Origin: Planctomycetota bacterium
GTDB taxonomy: Bacteria; Planctomycetota; Phycisphaerae; Sedimentisphaerales; Anaerobacaceae
Length of the DNA stretch: 7,934 bases
NCBI GenBank assembly: GCA_013202635.1
Contig: JABMRO010000103.1
Location: 1 to 7,934 of the forward strand
Reading direction: 5' to 3'
In this document: one piece after another, positions 1 through 6,556 of the stretch
Layout: every line of letters begins with the position of its first letter
How positions within the stretch are numbered: position 1 is the first letter of the stretch
The notes under the pieces: generated by a model
The model's input: the letters and a program-made list of their open reading frames with translations, nothing else
Told to the model about the DNA's origin: nothing
The model's database searches: none
Translations under genes and position numbers: made by a program

Positions 1-1
1 G

Positions 2-391
2 GGTTACACTCTACAATCGGACATTGCATTTCGAGATGTGAGCGCGGAAGATTATTTAGGCATATTTTTCTCCGGTGGCCGTGCCCCTGAATATATCCGG
101 TATGATCCGGACCTTGTGCGTATTACAAAGCACTTCTTCGAGACAAACAAGCCGATAGCCAGTGTATGTCATGGTGTGGAGATACCGGCTTATGCCGATT
201 GTGTGAAGGGCCGGCGTATGGCTACCGTTGCAAAATGCAAATTTGACCTTGAGGTTTGCGGCGGTATCTTTGTCAACGAGCCGTGTGTTGTGGATGGCAA
301 CTTAGTCAGCGGGAGAACATATCATGACCATGGCAAATATATCGGGGTATGGATAAAGATGCTTTTAGAAGCTCAAGCAGCAGGAAAATAG
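2..391 (+). CDS. DJ-1/PfpI family protein, 3' part (5' end outside the window)
   Basis: The reading frame is open from base 2 to the TAG at 389-391, so the N-terminal part of the gene is missing. The visible segment has the hallmarks of the DJ-1/PfpI fold: a 'GGRAPEYIR' loop near base 70, then 'KPIASVCHG' with the nucleophile-elbow Cys at 167-169 followed by His, then 'VKGRRMAT' and 'VVDGNLVSGRT'. Family members include glyoxalase III-like or deglycase enzymes, the PfpI protease and stress proteins; the Cys-His pair marks the active site. A GTG at 38 could be taken as a start, but the frame upstream (GYTLQSDIAFRD) is family-like and no ribosome site is seen there, so I treat the gene as truncated by the window edge. 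The next gene starts 14 bases after the stop, which suggests one transcript. The exact substrate cannot be told from sequence. Confidence 0.88.
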   Translation, partial: GYTLQSDIAFRDVSAEDYLGIFFSGGRAPEYIRYDPDLVRITKHFFETNKPIASVCHGVEIPAYADCVKGRRMATVAKCKFDLEVCGGIFVNEPCVVDGNLVSGRTYHDHGKYIGVWIKMLLEAQAAGK

Positions 392-405
392 CCGGAATAT
401 CAATA

Positions 406-1740
406 ATGAAACGAATACGATGGGGAATATCCCGCCGGTCTTTTTTGAAAAGCGCCTCGGCTGCTATTTACGCACCATATATTATTTCCTCTTGTGCCTT
501 AGGCGGGGAAGGGCGGCCGGCTCCGAGTAATCGATTGACGATGGGCTTAATCGGCTTAGGGAGTATGGGGATGCGTCATGTGAAAGGGTTCCTGCAGGAG
601 AATGATTGCCAGATTATTGCCGTTTGCGATGTTGATGGAGGCCGACTTAACGCTGCGGTAAGGGAAGTTAATAAGCATTACGATAACGAGGATTGTGTCC
701 GATATAACGACTTTAGAGAGGTCATTTCTCGGGACGAAATTGATGCACTTTGCATAGCAGTTCCGGACCATTGGCATTCGATTCCGGCCATAAAAGGTAT
801 CAGGGCAGGAAAAGATATTTACGGCGAAAAACCGCTGGCCTTGACGATATCGGAAGGCAGAGCTATGGTCGAGGCAGTACATCGTTATAACTGTGTCTGG
901 CAAACCGGAAGCTGGCAGCGCTCAACAGCACATTTTCGTTTTGGATGCGAGCTGGTACGTAATCAGCGTATCGGAACTCTGCAAAGGGTCGATGTTGGCA
1001 TGGGGGAAGGGTATGATCCGGGAGGGGGTCAGCCGACCGTTAATCGAATTAACCCTCAACCGGTTATGTCGATTCCGGAAGGCTTTGACTACGAGATGTG
1101 GCTTGGCCCTGCCCCCCGGGCGCCGTACACTGATAAACGCTGCCATTGGAACTTCCGTTGGAACATGGATTACTCCGGCGGCCAGGTTACCGACTGGGGG
1201 GGGCACCATATCGATATTGCTCACTGGGGTATGGGCTGTGATGAAACCGGACCCGTTAAAGTTGTAGGCAGAGGTATATTTCCCGCAGATGGATTGTGGA
1301 ACGCAGCCGTTGATTACGATTTTGAATGCACCTATGAAAATGGTGTAAGACTGCGTGTCGCAAGCAATAATCACTATCCTCAAGGTGTCAGATTCATAGG
1401 AGATAGAGGGTGGGTACATATAACACGCAGCGGCCTTGATGCAAATCCAAAGCGTTTACTCAAAGAAAAGATTGGTCCTGAAGAAATACACCTGGCCAGG
1501 CCGTCCGGCGATCATCGTCAGGGCCATCGTCGTGATTTTTTGGATTGTGTCAGGACTCGTGCTCAGACTATTACACCTATCGATGTAGGGCACCGGTCTG
1601 CTACGGTTGCACACTTGGGAAATATCGCAATGATATTAGGCCGTGCAGTTCACTGGGACCCAAAACGAGAGCAGATTATCAATGATTCCACGGCCAGCCG
1701 CATGCTTGGCCGCACAATGCGCTGTCCCTGGTGTATATAA
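406..1740 (+). CDS. Tat-exported Gfo/Idh/MocA family oxidoreductase, possibly a lipoprotein
   Basis: A 444-residue NAD(P)-dependent sugar or polyol dehydrogenase-type protein. The N-terminus has a twin-arginine signal, SRRSFLK at residues 9-15, then a weakly hydrophobic stretch ending ISSC at 27-30, which fits a lipobox. The Rossmann nucleotide motif GLGSMG lies at 50-55, the EKP motif at 141-143, and DWGGHHID at 263-270 is the conserved Asp/His region of the C-terminal domain. The C-terminal part (DVGHRSATVAHLGNIA, 393-408, through RTMRCPW) is typical of the large family found in Planctomycetota and Bacteroidetes. I chose ATG 406 over in-frame ATG 349 because 349 lies inside the preceding gene, and 406 puts the RR motif at the normal distance. 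There is no strong Shine-Dalgarno; AGGAAA at 382-387 is too far, so translational coupling to the upstream gene is likely. The substrate is unknown; an exported location is inferred from the signal. Confidence 0.9.
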   Translation: MKRIRWGISRRSFLKSASAAIYAPYIISSCALGGEGRPAPSNRLTMGLIGLGSMGMRHVKGFLQENDCQIIAVCDVDGGRLNAAVREVNKHYDNEDCVRYNDFREVISRDEIDALCIAVPDHWHSIPAIKGIRAGKDIYGEKPLALTISEGRAMVEAVHRYNCVWQTGSWQRSTAHFRFGCELVRNQRIGTLQRVDVGMGEGYDPGGGQPTVNRINPQPVMSIPEGFDYEMWLGPAPRAPYTDKRCHWNFRWNMDYSGGQVTDWGGHHIDIAHWGMGCDETGPVKVVGRGIFPADGLWNAAVDYDFECTYENGVRLRVASNNHYPQGVRFIGDRGWVHITRSGLDANPKRLLKEKIGPEEIHLARPSGDHRQGHRRDFLDCVRTRAQTITPIDVGHRSATVAHLGNIAMILGRAVHWDPKREQIINDSTASRMLGRTMRCPWCI

Positions 1741-1763
1741 CTTGTCATTGCTTGATGTTATAT
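1735..1763 (+). terminator. weak hairpin at the oxidoreductase stop codon
   Basis: ATATAAC (1735-1741) is exactly complementary to GTTATAT (1757-1763), with a 15-base loop, followed by only TT and C. The stem is AT-rich and there is no real U-tract, so this is at best a poor terminator or a 3'-end stabilising structure. Confidence 0.15.
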
Positions 1764-1879
1764 TTCTCATCGCTTTTGAAAGTTCGTCTGCTGTGGCTGC
1801 ATAGTCAGTCGTAAAGATTTAGCAGGCTTCCATTTACAGTTCTGCCTGAATAGAGCTTATGCTCACATATAATTGGGGC

Positions 1880-1959
1880 GCGCAAAAAGCGCTCTTCTCA
1901 GTTAAGTACACTTCAAATAATTCCGATAATCATTTCAGTATAGTAATATCATTTTGCGC
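1880..1959. repeat. long-range inverted repeat GCGCAAAA / TTTTGCGC
   Basis: GCGCAAAA at 1880-1887 is perfectly complementary to TTTTGCGC at 1952-1959, 64 bases apart. The first arm can alternatively form a local hairpin, GCGC-AAAAA-GCGC (1880-1892). Two competing pairings can be seen, but their function is unknown. Confidence 0.4.
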
Positions 1960-1969
1960 CTTTATTTGA

Positions 1970-2004
1970 GGTACTATCGGACGAAAAAAAGTAGCCTTTT
2001 TTTT
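1970..2004 (+). terminator. candidate intrinsic terminator with T8 tract
   Basis: The longest T run in the gap, T8 at 1997-2004, directly follows GTAGCC (1991-1996), which can pair with GGTAC (1970-1974) with one bulged G. A competing structure pairs A7 (1984-1990) plus G1991 with C1996 plus the T tract, with loop TAGC. The stem is short and bulged, so terminator strength is doubtful. It is the best-placed stop for the oxidoreductase transcript. Confidence 0.3.
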
Positions 2005-2017
2005 GCTTTAAGAAGAT

Positions 2018-2046
2018 TTGATTAGCCGGGAATTATTATTTATATT
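2018..2046 (+). promoter_or_regulatory. candidate sigma70-type promoter for the pilus operon
   Basis: TTGATT (2018-2023, 4 of 6 to TTGACA), a 17-base spacer, then TATATT (2041-2046, 5 of 6 to TATAAT). The spacing is ideal. Transcription would start near 2053, giving a leader of about 150 bases before pilB. This is the best promoter match in the gap, judged by eye only; consensus sequences are assumed to be like those of other bacteria. Confidence 0.4.
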
Positions 2047-2051
2047 TTATT

Positions 2052-2063
2052 TGAAAGCTTTCA
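2052..2063. promoter_or_regulatory. 12-base perfect palindrome at the predicted transcription start
   Basis: TGAAAGCTTTCA reads the same on both strands. It starts 6 bases after the -10 candidate TATATT, a place where an operator would block initiation. No regulator gene lies in the window, so an operator role is an inference. Confidence 0.3.
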
Positions 2064-2076
2064 GGGAGGGGTTTGT

Positions 2077-2115
2077 ATGTTCATGAGCTGTGGAGTAACG
2101 AAGATTGAGTGTTAG
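2077..2115 (+). CDS. possible 12-residue leader peptide upstream of pilB
   Basis: ATG at 2077 opens a 12-codon ORF (MFMSCGVTKIEC) ending in TAG at 2113-2115. It is preceded by a near-perfect Shine-Dalgarno, GGGAGGGG (2064-2071), with GGAGG ending 7 bases before the ATG. This ribosome site is better than that of pilB. The stop codon lies in the 3' arm of a predicted hairpin. The combination suggests a leader peptide that couples translation to expression of the operon. The peptide matches nothing I recognise and such a short ORF may occur by chance. Confidence 0.25.
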   Translation: MFMSCGVTKIEC

Positions 2116-2122
2116 ATGCTCC
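2092..2122 (+). promoter_or_regulatory. hairpin in the pilB leader, overlapping the micro-ORF stop
   Basis: GGAG (2092-2095) pairs with CTCC (2119-2122) and TAAC (2096-2099) with GTTA (2111-2114), leaving an 11-base loop and a 4-base bulge (GATG). ATTTT follows at 2123-2127. A ribosome finishing the micro-ORF would disrupt this stem, so it could act as an attenuator or a translation switch. The T run is short, so termination here would be weak. Confidence 0.25.
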
Positions 2123-2125
2123 ATT

Positions 2126-2154
2126 TTGACTTATTGAAACGATAGTATCTTAAT
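2126..2154 (+). promoter_or_regulatory. second, weaker promoter candidate upstream of pilB
   Basis: TTGACT (2126-2131, 5 of 6) is followed 17 bases later by CTTAAT (2149-2154, 4 of 6). If used, it would give a leader of about 45 bases that lacks the micro-ORF and contains the 15-base palindrome at 2161-2175. Confidence 0.2.
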
Positions 2155-2160
2155 TCCGGG

Positions 2161-2175
2161 ATAGAATAATTCTAT
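2161..2175. promoter_or_regulatory. 15-base perfect palindrome close upstream of pilB
   Basis: ATAGAAT-A-ATTCTAT is a perfect inverted repeat of 7-base arms around one central A. It ends 29 bases before the pilB start and just before the ribosome site (AGAGGGTAAGG, 2186-2196). It fits an operator for a dimeric repressor, or a small hairpin; AT-rich composition makes chance less unlikely. Confidence 0.3.
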
Positions 2176-2204
2176 ATATAAAGAAAGAGGGTAAGGTCAA
2201 CATT

Positions 2205-4094
2205 ATGGCACGGCTTTTTGGATTTAGACTTAAAGACAAGCAGGCCGGGAAAAATCTCATTAGCGATGATTCAGATAACGGCTGCGAAGAGGAAATAAGC
2301 GGTCTATCTCAACTGTATTGTCCACAGCAGGATAGCGCAACTAATATCCGGGACGTCGCGGATGTCCTCTCGGAAATGGGAAAGATAACCGATGCCCAGC
2401 TCTCAAAAGTTAGAGGAATACACAAAGAAAGAGCAAATTGCGATATCTGTCAAATAATCGCTGAACTGAAATTAGCTGATAAGGTTGAAATTTCAACGGC
2501 ACAGGCAAGTTTATATGGATTCGAGTTTCGGCAGGTTGAGCCGGAACAGGTTGACAGAGAGGCATTTTCCAAGCTTGATCCTGATTACATAAAAAGCAAC
2601 CGCATTATGCCCATAGCGGTACGCGACAATAATCTTATCGTTGCGACAAGCCGTCCGGCGGACCTTTTTGTCATTGAAGATGTCAAAAGTCAAACCCAAA
2701 TGAATGTTGAAGCATTCGTCTGTCCGGATGAAGACATAGATAAAATCTGCAGCACTTTCGAGACTTTCGAGGACAAAAAAAGTGATTACAACCTTGACGA
2801 TATCATGGGTGATATGGCAGACGTGGAGGTCGTTCAGGACAAGCAGGATGATTCAGAAGACCTGGAACAAATGGCAGGCCAGTCGCCAGTCATCAAGTTC
2901 GTCAATTATCTGATAAGTAACGCGGTGCGTGAAGGCGCCAGTGACATCCATATCGAGCCCAAGGAAAAGATTATGAAGACAAGGTACCGCATAGACGGTG
3001 TCCTCTTCGAGATGATGGAGTCTCCGTTGAAGATGCATCCAGCGATTATTTCACGCATTAAAATCATGGCCAATCTGGATATTTCGGAAAGACGACTTCC
3101 CCAGGACGGCAAAATTAAGGTCAATATCGGCGGAAGAGGGATCGATTTGCGGGTTTCGACACTGCCGATGAACCATGGCGAAAAAGTGGTTATCCGTGTA
3201 CTCGACAGCAAATCTATTATGCGTGGCCTCGAACAGCTTGGCATGGAGCCCGATGTGACGGCCTCTTTTGGCGAACAGGTAGCGCTGCCTCACGGGATTT
3301 TATTAGTTACAGGTCCTACCGGTTCGGGCAAGAGCACTACTTTATACTCCGCTCTGTGCCAGATGGACGGCGATAAGCTTAACATCTCGACGGTCGAGGA
3401 CCCTGTGGAATATGAGCTTGATTTCTGCAACCAGGTCCAGATCAGCGAGAAGATTGGTCTTGACTTCGCCTCATCGCTTCGAAGTCTTCTTCGCCAGGAC
3501 CCTGATGTGATAATGATTGGTGAGATTCGCGATAATGAGACGGCTCGCATATCGGTCCAGGCCGCCCTGACGGGTCATCTGGTTCTTTCGACACTGCACA
3601 CGAACGATGCGGCCAGCAGTATTACCAGGCTGGTTGATATCGGGATTGATTCATACCTGATAGCAGCGTCATTGAATGCAGTTCTTGCACAGCGGTTAGT
3701 CAGGAAGATTTGTACGAAGTGCAAAAAGACTTATCGGGTCCCTGAGAAGATGCGTGAATATATAAAGCGAGCGGGGATTAAGGTCAAAAAGTTTTATCAT
3801 GGAGGCGGTTGTGATGATTGCAGAGGCTCAGGATATGTCGGCCGAGTAGGTATTTACGAACTGCTGGTCATTGACGATGCGTTCAGGGAAATGATTAACA
3901 AGGACTCATCGGTCAATAATATGCGTCGTTTGTTTCATAAAAGCAAACATCAAAGCCTGTTTGACGATGGGCTTATGAAAGTAAAGCAGGGTCTTACAAC
4001 AATAGAAGAGGTGCTCAGAGTAACCGAAGTGTACGGCAAAAACGAAAATGAGGTTTTTGTTGAAAATGACGAGTTAAAAAAAACTGAAGTGTGA
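2205..4094 (+). CDS. pilB: type IV pilus assembly / type II secretion ATPase PilB/GspE
   Basis: A complete 629-residue hexameric ATPase that drives pilus polymerisation from the cytoplasmic side of the inner membrane. Residues about 45-185 form the GspE/MshE-type N-terminal domain, followed by an acidic linker (about 188-222). The motor has Walker A GPTGSGKST (370-378), the Asp box STVEDPVEYE (395-404), Walker B QDPDVIMIGEIRD (431-443) with catalytic Glu440, and the His box TGHLVLSTLHT (456-466). A tetracysteine zinc site, C503-x2-C506 and C536-x2-C539, marks the PilB/GspE assembly class and is absent from PilT. Length is within the family range, so it is intact. The start ATG has AAGG at 2193-2196, 8 bases upstream. 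It is the first gene of a five-gene operon with PilT, PilC and two minor pilins. Choosing between PilB and GspE is by context; the neighbouring PilT favours PilB. Confidence 0.95.
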   Translation: MARLFGFRLKDKQAGKNLISDDSDNGCEEEISGLSQLYCPQQDSATNIRDVADVLSEMGKITDAQLSKVRGIHKERANCDICQIIAELKLADKVEISTAQASLYGFEFRQVEPEQVDREAFSKLDPDYIKSNRIMPIAVRDNNLIVATSRPADLFVIEDVKSQTQMNVEAFVCPDEDIDKICSTFETFEDKKSDYNLDDIMGDMADVEVVQDKQDDSEDLEQMAGQSPVIKFVNYLISNAVREGASDIHIEPKEKIMKTRYRIDGVLFEMMESPLKMHPAIISRIKIMANLDISERRLPQDGKIKVNIGGRGIDLRVSTLPMNHGEKVVIRVLDSKSIMRGLEQLGMEPDVTASFGEQVALPHGILLVTGPTGSGKSTTLYSALCQMDGDKLNISTVEDPVEYELDFCNQVQISEKIGLDFASSLRSLLRQDPDVIMIGEIRDNETARISVQAALTGHLVLSTLHTNDAASSITRLVDIGIDSYLIAASLNAVLAQRLVRKICTKCKKTYRVPEKMREYIKRAGIKVKKFYHGGGCDDCRGSGYVGRVGIYELLVIDDAFREMINKDSSVNNMRRLFHKSKHQSLFDDGLMKVKQGLTTIEEVLRVTEVYGKNENEVFVENDELKKTEV

Positions 4095-4121
4095 TTCGAG
4101 TTATTTGGAAGGAAAGATAAT

Positions 4122-5240
4122 ATGACAGATATAAAAACTATATTAGCAAAGGCCATAGAAAACCTCGCAAGTGACGTTCATATCAACGTCGGAATACCAC
4201 CAGTATTGCGAAGGAATACGGAGCTGATAGATATGGATTTCCCTGCCGTCACTTCTAAAGATGTGGAAGAAATGCTTACTTCAATGGTTGATGAGGACAG
4301 AATCAAAGAATTCAAACAAAAAAAAGACCTCGACTTCTCAACAAATCTGGACGATGGCCATCGGTTCCGTGTCAATGCTCACTATCAGCGTGAAACGATG
4401 GCAATTTCTTTTAGAGTGATTCCGAATGAGATACCCATGTTAGAGGATTTGCACCTTCTACCGATAGTTAAAGAGCTGACTGACCTGCCTCGAGGTTTGG
4501 TGCTTGTGACGGGCCATACGGGTTCCGGGAAAAGTACGACACTTGCGTCGATGATAGGGTCGATAAATCTGAAGTACAGAAAACGTATAATGACTCTTGA
4601 AGACCCTATAGAATACGCCTTAGAGAACCAGAAGAGTATGATAGAACAGCGTGAAATCGGCGCCGACTGTCCTGATTTTGCCTCAGGTCTCAAGCATGTC
4701 CTGCGACAGGACCCGGATATTATAATGGTCGGCGAAATGAGAGACCTGGAAACCATCAGTTTCACAATGACGGCCGCTGAGACGGGACACCTTGTGTTCA
4801 GTACGCTGCATACGATTAATTCCGCACAGACAATTGAACGTATAATAGATGTTTATCCCGCGGCCCAGCAGAACCAGATTCAAACAATGTTGGCTAACAC
4901 GCTCCAGGCTGTTATCTCTCAAACATTATTTAAACGTGTAGATGAGCCGGGTATGGTGCCCTGTACTGAGATATTGCTGTGCACCTCCGCAGTAAGGAAC
5001 TGTATTCGAGAAAACAGGATCTACGAGATACCGAATATTATTGAAACTTCCAGAAGACTTGGTATGCAAAACATGGACTACAGCATTGCCGAGATGTATT
5101 CCAAGGGTTACATCGACAGAGACGAGGCGGTTATGCGCTCAAGTAATCCTACAAAGATGGAAAAGACGCTCGTGCCAAGGGACAGGGATGTTGAAATTGT
5201 CCAGGCACCGACGTCCGCAAAAACAAAACGAAAAAGATAA
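4122..5240 (+). CDS. pilT: type IV pilus retraction ATPase PilT
   Basis: A 372-residue cytoplasmic ATPase that depolymerises pili, powering twitching and DNA uptake in known systems. Seen in order: the N-terminal 'SDVHINVG' segment (17-24), Walker A GHTGSGKST (131-139; His replaces the usual Pro at its second position), Asp box TLEDPIEY (158-165), Walker B QDPDIIMVGEMRD (196-208) with Glu205, and the His box TGHLVFSTLHT (221-231). AVRNCIRE (290-297) corresponds to the AIRNLIRE signature that is specific to PilT and needed for retraction. There is no tetracysteine zinc site, which separates it from PilB. It starts 27 bases after pilB with a good ribosome site, GGAAGGA (4107-4113). The tail after about residue 345 is a charged extension ending KTKRKR that most PilT proteins lack. 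Confidence 0.94.
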   Translation: MTDIKTILAKAIENLASDVHINVGIPPVLRRNTELIDMDFPAVTSKDVEEMLTSMVDEDRIKEFKQKKDLDFSTNLDDGHRFRVNAHYQRETMAISFRVIPNEIPMLEDLHLLPIVKELTDLPRGLVLVTGHTGSGKSTTLASMIGSINLKYRKRIMTLEDPIEYALENQKSMIEQREIGADCPDFASGLKHVLRQDPDIIMVGEMRDLETISFTMTAAETGHLVFSTLHTINSAQTIERIIDVYPAAQQNQIQTMLANTLQAVISQTLFKRVDEPGMVPCTEILLCTSAVRNCIRENRIYEIPNIIETSRRLGMQNMDYSIAEMYSKGYIDRDEAVMRSSNPTKMEKTLVPRDRDVEIVQAPTSAKTKRKR

Positions 5241-5251
5241 GGCATATACCT

Positions 5252-6502
5252 ATGTTTGGAAAATCTTCACAAAATAATAATGACGCGACCGCAGTTGCCG
5301 AAGGTCAGCCTCAAGCCCAGAAACCAGGTGAGCAATCTCAGCACAGCCAGGAGTCCGTCCATCGCGGCCCGGCTGCGCCAAGACAGGCATCTACACCAAC
5401 ACATCACAAGAACAAACAGCAAGCGATGTGGGAAAAGATAAAGAATTTCAAAGTTGAGGGCGGGCCTAACAGAAAAGATATTTTGAATTTTACAAAACAG
5501 CTTGCCATTATGATCCGGGCCGGAATAAGTCTTCAGGACTCGCTTGAGTCAATTGCCGAGCAAAATAATAAAGATAAATTCAAGGTCATCATTACTGACC
5601 TGAAAAATCGAATCGAATCGGGAGAGAGTTTTTCCCAGGCTCTTGGTGTGTATCCTCAAGTATTCAGCGAGCTTTACGTAAATATGGTGGCCGCGGCAGA
5701 AGTCAGCGGCTCACTCAGTAACATGCTGCAAAAATTATCAGAGTATCTCGACTCAGAAGCCGAAACTCGCTCCCAGGTCAGAGGCGCGATGGTTTATCCG
5801 GTTATCATAGCGGTTATGGCGGTGTCGGTAACTATTTTCCTGTTGTGTTTTGTCCTGCCTCGGTTTACAGCCATTTTTGCGGGCAAAGAGCATCTGTTAC
5901 CGGGGCCGACGAAAGCCTTAATGGCTACGAGTGCTATTATGAGGGGATACTGGTATTTTATTATACCTGGTTTTGTTGCTTCATTCTGGGGTTTCTGGTA
6001 TTTTATTGGTACCGAGAGAGGACGTCGATGGTGGGACAAGACTAAACTGGTATTGCCTCTTATCAAAACGCTTTGCCGAAGTCTTTATATAACAAGAAGC
6101 CTTCACACGATGGGGGTACTGACCAAAGCCGGAGTGCCGATACTAAATACAATTTCGATAACAGCACAAATAGCAGGAAACCATCTTTATAAGGAGATGT
6201 GGCTTGGCGTCTATGAGGAGGTTCGTCAAGGTAAAAAAATCGCATCCAGCCTTAGCGAGCATAATCTGATGCCAAATAACGTGATACAAATGGTAAAAAG
6301 CGGTGAAGATTCAGGTACTATGAGCGATGTGTTAAGAGATGTTTCGGAGTACTACGCAAGAGAGCTTAAAAACGTTATCAAAACAGTAACCTCAATGATA
6401 GAGCCTATAATGATAGTTGTGATGGGTGTTTTGGTCGGCTTTATCGCGATGAGTATTATTCTGCCGATATTTAAGATGTCCAGTGTCGTTATGGGCAAAT
6501 AA
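5252..6502 (+). CDS. pilC: type IV pilus / type II secretion inner-membrane platform protein PilC/GspF
   Basis: A 416-residue polytopic inner-membrane protein on which the PilB and PilT motors act. It has two T2SSF repeats, about 79-203 (starting FTKQLAIMIRAG, with AEVSGSLSNML at 149-159) and about 285-405 (HTMGVLTKAGVPIL; KSGEDSGTMSDVL at 349-361). Membrane segments are at about 180-203, 233-253 and 383-406, the normal three-helix layout. Residues 1-60 are unusual: a Gln/His/Pro/Ser-rich stretch replaces the folded N-terminal domain of about 55 residues found in most PilC/GspF proteins. It starts 11 bases after pilT; AAGG at the pilT stop codon (5239-5242) may serve as ribosome site, so coupled translation is likely. 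An internal ATG at residue 59 could give a 358-residue form but has no strong ribosome site. Confidence 0.93.
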   Translation: MFGKSSQNNNDATAVAEGQPQAQKPGEQSQHSQESVHRGPAAPRQASTPTHHKNKQQAMWEKIKNFKVEGGPNRKDILNFTKQLAIMIRAGISLQDSLESIAEQNNKDKFKVIITDLKNRIESGESFSQALGVYPQVFSELYVNMVAAAEVSGSLSNMLQKLSEYLDSEAETRSQVRGAMVYPVIIAVMAVSVTIFLLCFVLPRFTAIFAGKEHLLPGPTKALMATSAIMRGYWYFIIPGFVASFWGFWYFIGTERGRRWWDKTKLVLPLIKTLCRSLYITRSLHTMGVLTKAGVPILNTISITAQIAGNHLYKEMWLGVYEEVRQGKKIASSLSEHNLMPNNVIQMVKSGEDSGTMSDVLRDVSEYYARELKNVIKTVTSMIEPIMIVVMGVLVGFIAMSIILPIFKMSSVVMGK

Positions 6503-6525
6503 ATTCATCACATGTATTACATCCG

Positions 6526-6556
6526 AGGAGGTTACGATTGTTATTGGGGGTGTAAG
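6526..6556 (+). promoter_or_regulatory. two tandem ribosome-binding sites before the PilV-like gene
   Basis: AGGAGGT (6526-6532) is a perfect Shine-Dalgarno but lies 24 bases before ATG 6557. Five bases after it, TTG (6538) opens a 5-codon ORF ending in TAA at 6553-6555, one base before ATG 6557. A second site, GGGGGTG (6546-6552), can pair with the anti-SD sequence using one G-U pair and is correctly spaced for ATG 6557. This decides the start in favour of 6557 over in-frame ATG 6512, which has no ribosome site. Confidence 0.5.

Larger units (their letters stand above)
1741..2204. other. 464-base intergenic regulatory region
   Basis: No ORF of normal gene length on either strand. It separates the oxidoreductase block from the pilus operon and is AT-rich in its second half. 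Its parts, listed separately, are a weak hairpin at the end of the oxidoreductase gene, a long-range inverted repeat, a T8 tract with hairpin potential, two promoter candidates, two perfect palindromes, a micro-ORF and a hairpin over that ORF's stop codon. From about 1764 to 1870 I see nothing I can name. No recognised riboswitch class was found by eye. Confidence 0.7.

Noticed and set aside
349..405. Longer start (ATG 349) for the oxidoreductase
   Set aside because: It overlaps the end of the PfpI-family gene by 43 bases, has no better ribosome site, and moves the twin-arginine motif to residue 29, too far from the N-terminus.
893..1419. Overlapping ORFs on both strands within the oxidoreductase gene
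   Set aside because: Both are shadows of a gene with clear family motifs; their translations show no domain pattern and they lack ribosome sites.
1741..2204. c-di-GMP riboswitch upstream of the pilus operon
   Set aside because: Considered because such riboswitches often control pilus genes, but the conserved core of the GEMM classes was not found by eye.
2906..3550. Reverse-strand ORFs inside pilB
   Set aside because: Antisense shadows of strongly conserved ATPase motifs; no independent coding signal.
6512..6556. Longer start (ATG 6512) for the PilV-like pilin
   Set aside because: No ribosome site precedes it, and the extra residues (Tyr, Trp and Cys rich) do not look like a prepilin leader; GGGGGTG supports ATG 6557.
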